From Komagataeibacter xylinus NBRC 15237 (GTDB taxonomy: Bacteria; Pseudomonadota; Alphaproteobacteria; Acetobacterales; Acetobacteraceae): DNA of 40,090 nucleotides. The stretch is taken from positions 1-40,090 of the forward strand of contig NZ_BCTP01000027.1 of the NCBI RefSeq assembly GCF_001571345.1. Direction: 5' to 3'. How positions within the stretch are numbered: position 1 is the first letter of the stretch; each line of letters starts with the position of its first letter. The notes under the pieces were generated by a model. It saw only the letters and a list, made by a program, of their open reading frames with translations. It searched no databases and had not been told where the DNA came from. Positions 32,650 to 40,090 of this stretch are shown piece by piece. Position numbers and translations under genes: made by a program.

Positions 32650-33111
32650 TCAGATCGGCAGGTCACGGTTGGCGGCGATCGCCTCCATGGCGATATAGGA
32701 TGTGACCGTGTCAAGATCGACCCGGTTGATCAGGGTGCGGTATATATTGTCAAACGAGTCCATGTCCTGCGTGATGATCTTGAGCATGTAATCGTAATCG
32801 CCTGCGATGCGGTAGAAATCGATCACATTGGGGATGTCATTGACAGCCTTGTGAAACCGCTCCAGCCACTCGCGCGAATGGCTGCGCGTGCGGACCATGA
32901 CAAAAACCGTAAGCCCCAGCCCGAGCTTTGCCGGGTCCAGCCGCAGGGTGCGCGTGCCTGTCAGCCCCCGGGCGCGCAGGGCATTGAGCCGCCGCCAGCA
33001 GGCATTCTGTGACAGGCCGACCCGCTCGGCGAGTTCACGCTGCGACAGGCCTGCATCCTTTTGCAGGGCACGCAGGATAGCACGATCGAAATGATCCATT
33101 TTTTCGCTCAT
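32650..33111 (-). CDS. Lrp/AsnC-family transcriptional regulator
   Basis: This 153-residue regulator has an N-terminal helix-turn-helix (DHFDRAILRALQKDAGLSQRELAERVGLSQNACWRRLNAL) and a C-terminal RAM domain (VIDFYRIAGDYDYMLKIITQDM) that binds amino acids. It is divergent from the class V PLP enzyme gene, 108 bases apart, so it probably controls that gene in response to an amino acid. Met5 (33099) is an alternative start. It is close in type to single-target Lrp paralogs (BkdR, DecR style) rather than global Lrp. Confidence 0.92.
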   Translation of the reverse strand: MSEKMDHFDRAILRALQKDAGLSQRELAERVGLSQNACWRRLNALRARGLTGTRTLRLDPAKLGLGLTVFVMVRTRSHSREWLERFHKAVNDIPNVIDFYRIAGDYDYMLKIITQDMDSFDNIYRTLINRVDLDTVTSYIAMEAIAANRDLPI

Positions 33112-33219
33112 AACCGATCATATGACACCATATGGCCGCATGGATAGCATGAAATAGGGAAAAATATTGCCCATAAGCCGATTAACATCGCCCTGCAACG
33201 CGCTTTCAGGGAACAGGCC

Positions 33220-34695
33220 ATGCAGATGGATGACACGTCTTTTTCGGATTTTGCAGAAAGCCTGCTTGCAGGCGGCCATGAGGGCCTGCGCGCGGGCCTG
33301 ATCGGGGAAGGCGCGCCCGTTCCCGGCCCGTTTGGCGTCAAGCCTCTGGTTTATGCCGATTATGTCGCCTCGGGCCGGGCACTGAAGCAGATCGAGGAAT
33401 TCGTGCTCACGCGCGTGCTGCCCTATTACGCCAACTCCCATACCGAGGCCTCGTTCTGTGGTGGGTACATGACCCGCATGCGCCACGCCGCGCGGGCGCG
33501 GATTGCGCGTGCATGCGGGGCAGGCGCAGGGTTCTCCACCGTGTTCTGCGGCGCGGGGGCCACGGCGGGGCTCAACCGGCTGGTGCATCTGCTTGGCGTG
33601 CCCGAGGCGGCGGAGGCAGGCCTGCGCCCCGTTCTGTTCATCGGGCCGTACGAACATCACTCCAACATCCTGCCCTGGCGCGAGGGCGGGGCGGAGGTCA
33701 TCACCATTGGCGAGGCCCCCGAAGGCGGGCCGGACCTCGAGCAGCTTGAAAGCGCCCTTGCCGCTACCGACCCCGCGCGCCTGCGCATCGGGGCCTTCTC
33801 GGCCGCCTCGAACGTGACTGGCATCATCACCGACGTGGATGCCGTGACAAAAATGCTCAAAAGCCACGGTGCGCTGGCGGTGTGGGATTACGCCGGTGGT
33901 GGCCCGTACCTGCCGATCAACATGCGGGCGGGCACGCCGTATGAAAAGGATGCCGTGGTGCTCTCGGCGCATAAATTCGTAGGCGGCCCTGCGGCATCGG
34001 GCATCATGATCGTGCGCGATGCCGCCGTGTCGCGCACGCGCCCGGTCTTTACCGGCGGGGGCACGGTGCGGTTCGTCTCGCCGTGGGGGCATGATTACGC
34101 AACCAGCCTCGAAAGCCGCGAGGAAGCGGGCACGCCCAATGTCATTGGTGATATCCGCGCGGCCCTGGCCTTCATGGTCAAGGACGCCATGGGGCAGGAC
34201 TGGCTCGACGCCCGCCACCATGCCCTGCGCCGCCGCGCCGCGCAGGTCTGGCGGCGCAACCCGCATATCGAGATCATGGGCAATGCGCAGGCACGCCATG
34301 CGCTGCCCATCTTCTCCTTCCGCGTGCATGGGTCCGAGGCAGGCGAGATGGTGCACCAGCAGCTGTTCACGCGCATGCTGTCCGACGGATATGGCATTCA
34401 GGCCCGTGGCGGCTGCGCCTGCGCGGGGCCTTATGCGCACAGCCTGCTTGATATTGATGAGCTGCTGTCCAACACCCTGCGCCACGCCATTCTCAACGGC
34501 GAGGAGATCCGCAAGCCGGGCTGGACGCGGCTGAACTTCTGCGCCCTGATGGATGATGCCAAGGCGGATTTCATCATCCGCTCGGTCGATGAACTCGCCC
34601 GCAACCCCGCACCGCTGGCGCGGGCCTATGTGTGCGACCCCAAAACAGCCCGCTTCCGCGCACAGACAATGCCACAGGCCGAAACCATGGCCTGA
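33220..34695 (+). CDS. Aminotransferase class V-fold PLP enzyme (cysteine desulfurase-like)
   Basis: This 491-residue PLP enzyme has fold-type I features: the PLP Lys252 in LSAHKFVGG, AVWDYAGGGPYLPI, SNVTGIITDVDAV and YANSHTEAS. A Cys pair at 399/401 (RGGCACAGPY) lies where cysteine desulfurases of this branch carry an active-site Cys loop. It may release sulfur or selenium from Cys, but a cysteine lyase or other amino-acid lyase is possible. The divergent Lrp-type regulator fits a catabolic enzyme responding to its own amino acid; DecR-like regulators of cysteine degradation are a precedent. No iscU or suf genes adjoin it. The C-terminal extension after about residue 440 is longer than in SufS (about 405 residues). 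Confidence 0.85.
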   Translation: MQMDDTSFSDFAESLLAGGHEGLRAGLIGEGAPVPGPFGVKPLVYADYVASGRALKQIEEFVLTRVLPYYANSHTEASFCGGYMTRMRHAARARIARACGAGAGFSTVFCGAGATAGLNRLVHLLGVPEAAEAGLRPVLFIGPYEHHSNILPWREGGAEVITIGEAPEGGPDLEQLESALAATDPARLRIGAFSAASNVTGIITDVDAVTKMLKSHGALAVWDYAGGGPYLPINMRAGTPYEKDAVVLSAHKFVGGPAASGIMIVRDAAVSRTRPVFTGGGTVRFVSPWGHDYATSLESREEAGTPNVIGDIRAALAFMVKDAMGQDWLDARHHALRRRAAQVWRRNPHIEIMGNAQARHALPIFSFRVHGSEAGEMVHQQLFTRMLSDGYGIQARGGCACAGPYAHSLLDIDELLSNTLRHAILNGEEIRKPGWTRLNFCALMDDAKADFIIRSVDELARNPAPLARAYVCDPKTARFRAQTMPQAETMA

Positions 34696-34700
34696 AAAGA

Positions 34701-34745
34701 ATAAGAGTTTTTGGGTGCCGCTTTTTTACAAAAAAGCGGCGTTCC
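34701..34745 (+). repeat. Dispersed foldback repeat, copy E (half element)
   Basis: The left part of copy C is present (GAGTTTTTGGGTGCCGC and a hairpin CGCTTTTTT/AAAAAAGCG with a two-base loop). It ends where the stop codon of the convergent GST gene (34746) begins. The hairpin with T-rich flanks should terminate transcription in both directions. Confidence 0.8.
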
Positions 34746-35372
34746 TTACCCCAGTAAAACCGGCGCATCGCCTTCGCACCAGGGGGCCACCCGTGCCATG
34801 ACCCGCGCGAACAGTGGCAGGGCCAGAAAAGCCTCCAGCCACTCCTGCACACGCGGCAGGCCGCAGGTCGCGAACCAGTCCGGGTCAGTCGCCGCGAACT
34901 GGCGCACGAAGGGCGCAATGGCGGCATCCGTCATGCCAGCCTGCGCACCATGCAAAAACGGGGTGGAATGCAGCGCCACTTCAAGCCCGTGCAGGATGTT
35001 TAGGGCTTCCGCCCGGTGGTGCAGCGCATCCGACTGGTAGCGGGTCGCGTATTTGTAACGGTCGAGATGATATTTGAACGGCCCGTCATTACGCGCGATC
35101 AGGTCGCGCCGCGTGCCGGGGTGCCAGTGCAGCGGGTCGTGACGGGCCAGCGCCCAGTCCATGATCTCGAGGCTTTCGGCCATCACCCGGCCATCAGGCA
35201 GGACCAGCACCGGCACCGTGCCCTTGGGCGAGGCCTGCAGCATGGCGGCAGGCTTGGCCGCCAGCCTGACCTCGCGCAACGCACAGGGCGTTTCACTCGC
35301 CAGCAGCGCCAGCCGCGCCCGCATGGCATACGGGCAGCGGCGGAAACTGTACAGCACGGGCCATGTCATCAC
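34746..35372 (-). CDS. Glutathione S-transferase family protein with CPYA motif
   Basis: This 208-residue protein has an N-terminal glutaredoxin-like domain with the active-site CPYA (FRRCPYAMRARLAL), TVPVLVLPDG and ESLEIMDWAL, and a helical C-terminal GST domain. CPYA in a GST-length protein is typical of Grx2-like or omega-type GSTs that act as thiol transferases. It begins eight bases after the MFS gene on the same strand, so it is co-transcribed with it. A second Met at residue 2 leaves the exact start open. The pairing suggests detoxification and efflux of a thiol-reactive compound. Confidence 0.88.
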   Translation of the reverse strand: MMTWPVLYSFRRCPYAMRARLALLASETPCALREVRLAAKPAAMLQASPKGTVPVLVLPDGRVMAESLEIMDWALARHDPLHWHPGTRRDLIARNDGPFKYHLDRYKYATRYQSDALHHRAEALNILHGLEVALHSTPFLHGAQAGMTDAAIAPFVRQFAATDPDWFATCGLPRVQEWLEAFLALPLFARVMARVAPWCEGDAPVLLG

Positions 35373-35380
35373 GCCTGCCC

Positions 35381-36577
35381 TTATTCCTCATGATCCGTAT
35401 CAACCAGACGGTGGGGAAAGGCGCGGGGGTTCGACATGGCCACCGCAAGCCCCACAACCACCGTAATGATGGCCATGGGCGTGAGCACGCCAAAGCCCGC
35501 GGCGGTCAGAACCTGCCCGCCCACGGCCGACCCCATGAGAATGCCCACATTGCTCGCCGCATTGATGCCGGCGCCTGCCACGTCAGGCCGCGTGGCCCGT
35601 GCGCGGATCGCACCCGACATGACGCAGGGAATGACCGCCGAATACCCCATGCACCACAGCCCGACCGGCGCCACCGCCGCCCAGCCTGACAGGATGTGCC
35701 CGTACATCAGCCCCATGCCGATCAGCATGGCACCACCGCCGCCCAGCAGGCCCGTTGCCGGCCGGGTATCGACAAACTGCCCCGCCCCCCACAGGCCCAC
35801 GATGCTCACGCTGCCGGTCAGCAGCAGGGCGATGCTCAGGCTGCCCGTGGCCAGACCATGATCGAGCAGCAATGGGGTGACATAGGTATAAAGCAGGTTA
35901 TGGGCAAAGAAGAGGATGGCATTGACCGCGATCACGACAAGGAAGATGCGCATGGCCCGGCTGGGTCCTGCCGAGGGCAGCCCGTTCCTGACCTGCACCG
36001 GCGTTGTGACCGGCGGCAGGAAGAAGGCGATGCACAGCGTCAGGATAACGGACAGGCCCGTCATGACGTACATCGCCATCCGCCAGCCCGCCAGTTGCCC
36101 GAGGGCCGCCGCCCCCGGCACGCCCAGAACCGCGCCAAGCGACGTGCCGCCATAAACGAATGAAATGGCCCGCCCGGTCATCTTGGCCGGAACCAGCCGT
36201 GCTGCATAGGCGGATGCAATGGACATGAGCAGCGCATGCGCAACGCCACCAATCAGGCGGCCCGCGCACAGGATGACAAAGCTCGGCGCTGCCGCCACCA
36301 CCAGGTTCGACACCACATAACCCAGCAGCGACACCAGTACGAGTCGCTTGCGGTCGATATGCGCGGTCATGATGGTCAGCGGCACGGCGCATACCGCCAC
36401 CATCAGGGCAAAGGCGCTGACGGCAAGCCCGGCCTCACCTTCGGGGATGTGAAAGCCGCGGGCCATGTCGATCAGGATGCCGACAGGCGCCACCTCGGTT
36501 GTCAGGGCCGTGAAAGTACATGCAAACAGGGCGCAAAGACCGATAACGGCTTCAGCCGGGAGGGTTTTGAAAAGCAT
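35381..36577 (-). CDS. MFS transporter (AraJ/sugar-efflux type)
   Basis: This 398-residue major facilitator has 12 hydrophobic segments and the A-type loop motif region MTAHIDRKRLVLVSLLGY between TM2 and TM3. It resembles the AraJ/YdhP/SotB drug- and sugar-efflux group (APVGILIDMARGFHIPEGEAGL). The substrate is unknown. It forms an operon with the downstream CPYA-GST gene. The upstream region has a short foldback (CACTTCC/GGAAGTG, 36637-36643 with 36655-36661) that could be an operator for a regulator outside the window. Confidence 0.9.
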   Translation of the reverse strand: MLFKTLPAEAVIGLCALFACTFTALTTEVAPVGILIDMARGFHIPEGEAGLAVSAFALMVAVCAVPLTIMTAHIDRKRLVLVSLLGYVVSNLVVAAAPSFVILCAGRLIGGVAHALLMSIASAYAARLVPAKMTGRAISFVYGGTSLGAVLGVPGAAALGQLAGWRMAMYVMTGLSVILTLCIAFFLPPVTTPVQVRNGLPSAGPSRAMRIFLVVIAVNAILFFAHNLLYTYVTPLLLDHGLATGSLSIALLLTGSVSIVGLWGAGQFVDTRPATGLLGGGGAMLIGMGLMYGHILSGWAAVAPVGLWCMGYSAVIPCVMSGAIRARATRPDVAGAGINAASNVGILMGSAVGGQVLTAAGFGVLTPMAIITVVVGLAVAMSNPRAFPHRLVDTDHEE

Positions 36578-37052
36578 GGTTGCCTGCAGAAATATAACGA
36601 CACAACATCATGTCGCTTCACTTGTGGGCGTTCTGGCACTTCCCGCACTGTAGTGGAAGTGTCTATCATGCCAAGGCAGTACAGACTGCCCATTCATAGA
36701 AAAACATGCATAACGTCCATTGAACAGATAAGCGCCGCGCAGGCCATGCGCCGCGGCCCTTATGCCGCCCGGCAAAACCCGGTCATCCCCTGCCCCGCCA
36801 TGCGCGGCGCGCCCATACGAAGCAGGCGCCCCGCACGGCTTTCGGGCTTTATCATGACAATACGGCAAGAAACCCGTCTCGATTATGAGACAGTTGCGCC
36901 ATGCCCGGACACAGCTACGTGAACCCCGCGCGGTAGGGCATGGCATTTTGCGCCCCCCTCATGCTGAACAGCAGGTTCTGGCTGGGCGCAATAGGCAACC
37001 CGATACCTGCACACGTAGCACAGCTTTGGAAAACTATGGAAAGAAACGCGGC
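36578..37052. other. Divergent intergenic region, MFS and glucose dehydrogenase
   Basis: No gene is seen in 475 bases. Two short palindromes could be operators: CACTTCC/GGAAGTG (36637-36661), 60 bases before the MFS start, and GTCTC/GAGAC (36876-36891) on the glucose dehydrogenase side. GGAAAG lies near 37038 in front of the dehydrogenase ATG. Confidence 0.45.
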
Positions 37053-39513
37053 ATGCGAGAAACCACCAAGAGGTTATTATCCATCATAACCTCCGTCTTG
37101 CTGGCCCTGATCGGGCTTTTTCTATTCTTTGGCGGCGCCCAGCTGCTCCTGCTCGGCGGCTCATGGTTCTATGCGCTGACCGGCTGCGTCCTGCTCGCCG
37201 CAGCCGTGCTGGGGCTCAAGCAGCCCCGGCTTGCGAGCAGCCTGTATGCCGCCCTGCTGGTGGTGGCCACCATCTGGGCGCTGGTCGAGACCGGCTTCAA
37301 CATCTGGGGCCTCGAGGTCCGGCTGATGACGCTGGTGGGCATTGGCGTGTGGCTGCTGCTGCCGCAGGTGTGGCGCGTGAGCGACAACTGGCTGGCCGAC
37401 AAGAAGGCCCTGCTTGGCGCGGTGGGCGTATCGTGCCTTGTGCTGCTCATCAGCTGCTTTTCGTCCTATTCCATTGATGGCACGGTCCCGGCTGACCGCA
37501 TGGCGGCACAGGGCCAGCCGGAATCGGCGGCCGAGAACATGCCCGATGGCGACTGGCAGGCCTATGGCCGCACCGCGGGCGGCGACCGCTATTCCCCGCT
37601 GGGGCAGATCACGCCCGCCAATGTGGGCAAGCTCAGGCGCGCGTGGCTGACCCGCACGGGTGACGTGCAGCAGGCGGGCGAAGGCACCGTGGCCGGTCCC
37701 GACCAGGGCCATGAGTTCAACCTTGAAGTCACGCCCATCAAGATCGACAACACGCTGTACATGTGCACGCCCCATAGCTGGGTGATTGCGATGGACGCTG
37801 CCACCGGCAAGGTGAAGTGGAAGTTCGACCCCCACCCCGACACTGCCGACCTGGCCAAGAACGTCTATCTCGCCTGTCGTGGCGTGTCGTATTACCGCAT
37901 CCCCGACGAGATCCAGACAAGCTGCCGCACCCGCATCTATTCCCCCGTGGCGGATGTGCGCATGGTGGCGCTTGATGCGGAAACCGGCAAGCCGTGCGAT
38001 GATTTTGGCGATCACGGCTTCATTTCCCTGCGTGAGTATCTCGGCCACGTGCCGCATGGCTTCCACTTCGTCACCTCGCCGCCACTGGTGGCCAAGAACC
38101 GCCTGATCACGGGTGGCTGGGTGTTTGACAACCAGGCCAATTTCGAGCCGTCTGGCGCAATCCGCGGCTTTGACGCGACCACGGGCGCGCTGGCCTGGGC
38201 ATGGGATGCGGGCCACACCCCCGAAACCTGGAAACCCAACCCCGATGAAGTCCTGACCCGCGACACTCCCAATGCCTGGGGCGTTTACACCGCCGACCTC
38301 AACCTTGGCATGGTCTACATTCCCACCGGCAACTCTCCGCCGGATAACTGGGGTGGCACGCGCCGCCCGTTTGATGATGCGACCTCCTCGGCCACCATCG
38401 CGCTGGACATCGTAACCGGCGAGCGCCGCTGGACCTACCAGACCGTGCACCACGACCTGTGGGACATGGACATCCCCTCCGGCCCGTCAATGGTTGACCT
38501 GCCCGGCCCCAATGGCGAGACCATTCCCGCCCTGGTGCAGAGCACCAAGCGCGGCGAGTTCTTCGTGCTTGACCGCCGCACCGGCGAGACCGTGCCCGGC
38601 TACCCGGTGGAAGAACGCCCCGTGCCGACCGCAGGTGTCGCACCTGACGACCATGCCTCCCCCACGCAGCCCTTCCCGGCGGCCATGCCCAGCCTGACGC
38701 CGCCGAACCTGAAGGAAAGCGACATGTGGGGCGCCACCCTGCTTGACCAGATGCTGTGCCGCATCGAGTACCGCCAGTCCGCCTATGAGGGGCAGTTCAC
38801 GCCGCCGCATGTGGGCCAGACCACCGTGGTCTATCCCGCCTTCTACGGCGTGGTTGACTGGCAGGGCATTACCATCGACCCGCAGCGCAAGATCATGCTG
38901 GCCAATGCGAGCTACCTGCCCTTCCGCATCAGGCTCGACCACCGCCAGAAACTGGAAGGCAATGGCACGCTGCCCAAGTGGGATGGCAAGGGCGAGGAGC
39001 CTGCCGCCAAGGGTGACGCGCTGTCCGTCTCGCCTGATTACGGCACGCCTTACATCGCGCTGACCAACCCGTGGCTGAACCCGCTGCAGATTCCGTGCAA
39101 GGGTCCGGTCTGGGGCACACTCAGCGCGATCGACCTCGTGACCAGGAAGATCCGTGTGGCAGCACCCCGTGGGCACCACGCGCGATACGGGTCCGTTCCG
39201 CACCCACAACAACATCCCCCTGCCAACCGGCATGTATAACGTCGGTGGCAATATTGTGACCAGGGGTGGCGTTGTCTTCATGGGGGCCACGGCGGATGAT
39301 TACCTGCGCGCCTTCGACCTTGCGACCGGCAACGTACTCTGGACCGACCGCCTACCCGCGGGCGGCCAGGCAACCCCCATGTCGTATGAGGTTGGCGGCA
39401 AACAGTATGTCCTGATTGCGGCTGGCGGCCATGGTGGCCTGGGCACCCGGAGCGGCGATTACATCATCGCCTATACGCTCGATGGTGCGCAGGCTGGCAC
39501 TGCAGCCCAATAA
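37053..39513 (+). pseudogene. gcd: PQQ-dependent membrane-bound glucose dehydrogenase, frameshifted near 3' end
   Basis: Five N-terminal membrane segments (residues 8-140) anchor an eight-bladed PQQ propeller. QAYGRTAGGDRYSPL, HGFHFVTSPP, TGNSPPDNWGG and YQTVHHDLWDMDIP identify quinoprotein glucose dehydrogenase, which oxidises glucose to gluconolactone in the periplasm and reduces ubiquinone. The frame is intact to LVTRKI and then goes wrong: ATCCGTGTGG at 39149-39158 has one C too many for the expected ATCGTGTGG (I-V-W). The original frame ends at 39239; the rest (VWQHPVGTT to SGDYIIAY) continues in the +1 frame to 39513. With the C removed the protein is about 819 residues, the family length. 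The truncated form lacks the last propeller segment and is probably inactive, unless the insertion is a sequence error. Confidence 0.9.
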
Positions 39514-39527
39514 AAAACAATAACCGC

Positions 39528-39561
39528 GCAGGTATCCGGTTTGCGCCGGATGCCTGCTTTT
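39528..39561 (+). terminator. Rho-independent terminator after glucose dehydrogenase
   Basis: Stem GCAGGTATCCGG/CCGGATGCCTGC (39528-39539 with 39546-39557, one G-U pair), loop TTTGCG, then TTTT. It starts 15 bases after the stop and separates the gene from the outer-membrane protein gene. Confidence 0.85.
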
Positions 39562-39580
39562 CATCAGGGAAGCCCCTCCC

Positions 39581-40090
39581 ATGCGTCTGACCCAGAAGAG
39601 ATCGGCATGGCTCCATGCCATGCTGCCCCTTGCCCTTCCTTCGGCCATACTGTTCCTTACGCCCAAGGCCCACGGCGCAGACGTCACCCTCGGGATCATC
39701 GGCCCCCACGAATATGACCTGCCCGTCGACTTCAAGCCCTTCAACGTGCTGGTGCAGTATGGCGATGGCAATGCGGCGGGCCATTCCTACAACAGCCTGG
39801 GCCAACGCAAGCCAGAAGGCGGCAGCCACACCTGGTCGGGCATGACCAAATATGTCCATTTCCGCAGTTTTGACGCCATCCCCCACGTGGGCTTCGCCTT
39901 CGAGTTGATCCAGACCGAAAGCTACAGCCTGGCGGATGGCACGAATTATGGCGGCCTTGGCCCCACCATCGTGGGGCCTGCCGCGTGGTTCAAGCCCAAC
40001 AGGCACAGCACGTTCGGCATCCAGACCTTCATGCAGACGGCAGTCGGCACGCGGGATGCGACCTCGCCCAATTACTGGTCGAACATCTCG
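39581..40090 (+). CDS. Outer membrane transporter-like protein (Phenol_MetA_deg type), partial
   Basis: The first 170 residues run to the window edge. A signal peptide (about residues 1-32, KAHGA) is followed by beta-strand-rich sequence with alternating aromatic and glycine residues (VLVQYGDGNAAGHSYNS, YVHFRSFDAI, VGFAFELIQTESY, GGLGPTIVGPAAWF). The pattern resembles the Phenol_MetA_deg / putative outer-membrane transporter family. It follows glucose dehydrogenase after a terminator, so it probably has its own promoter. Such proteins may let sugars or aromatic compounds cross the outer membrane; the function is unknown. Confidence 0.7.
   Translation, partial: MRLTQKRSAWLHAMLPLALPSAILFLTPKAHGADVTLGIIGPHEYDLPVDFKPFNVLVQYGDGNAAGHSYNSLGQRKPEGGSHTWSGMTKYVHFRSFDAIPHVGFAFELIQTESYSLADGTNYGGLGPTIVGPAAWFKPNRHSTFGIQTFMQTAVGTRDATSPNYWSNIS

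Noticed and set aside
36236-36922. 228-codon plus-strand frame overlapping the MFS gene start
   Set aside because: Mostly antisense to the MFS gene and low in recognisable structure; the part beyond it has no Shine-Dalgarno or motif.

Overview
The window looks like a chromosomal stretch of an acetic acid bacterium (Acetobacteraceae, most like Komagataeibacter/Gluconacetobacter). This is inferred from gene content and high GC: a membrane-bound PQQ glucose dehydrogenase, a three-subunit periplasmic FAD dehydrogenase with a triheme cytochrome c, TonB receptors and many small redox genes. No rRNA, tRNA, CRISPR array, prophage or intact insertion sequence was seen.

Layout. 1-4.1 kb: a DUF3311/sodium-solute symporter pair, a Fur-box bfd gene, a small zinc-ribbon gene and an ornithine-cyclodeaminase-family reductase. 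4.7-10.8 kb: a TonB receptor, an NsrR-like Rrf2 regulator, a Sad-type aldehyde dehydrogenase, a PAP2-like membrane protein and an orphan gene. 11.1-14.7 kb (minus): a small/large/cytochrome dehydrogenase operon of the sorbitol/gluconate type whose large subunit is broken by a one-base deletion. 15.2-19.4 kb: an STN-type TonB receptor divergent from a periplasmic glycerophosphodiester phosphodiesterase, with a good PhoB box between them. 19.4-24.5 kb: a frameshifted second copy of the zinc-ribbon gene, three palindromes within 160 bp, csoR, a copper ATPase and an ABC-F ATPase. 24.5-31.4 kb: a GST, flavohemoglobin, a cupredoxin/FTR1 iron pair, and a CopL-like/multicopper oxidase/CopB copper operon. 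31.5-40.1 kb: a UDP-glucuronate-epimerase-like gene, an Lrp regulator divergent from a class V PLP enzyme, a GST/MFS pair, PQQ glucose dehydrogenase (one-base insertion near its 3' end) and the start of an outer-membrane protein gene.

How the genes fit together. Regulators and probable targets can be paired by operator sequence. The copper ATPase and the CopL-MCO-CopB operon carry related CsoR-type boxes that both run into the -10 element, and csoR is in the window. bfd and the cupredoxin/FTR1 pair share a near-identical Fur box. Flavohemoglobin has an NsrR-type box and an NsrR-like gene lies 18 kb away. The TonB receptor/phosphodiesterase pair has a Pho box.

Two further themes stand out. 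A dispersed foldback repeat (five copies, about 45-95 bp) sits at gene ends throughout. Three genes carry single-base frameshifts, and two of them encode periplasmic sugar/polyol-oxidising dehydrogenases. The frameshifts may be real mutations or sequence errors; the sequence alone cannot decide.
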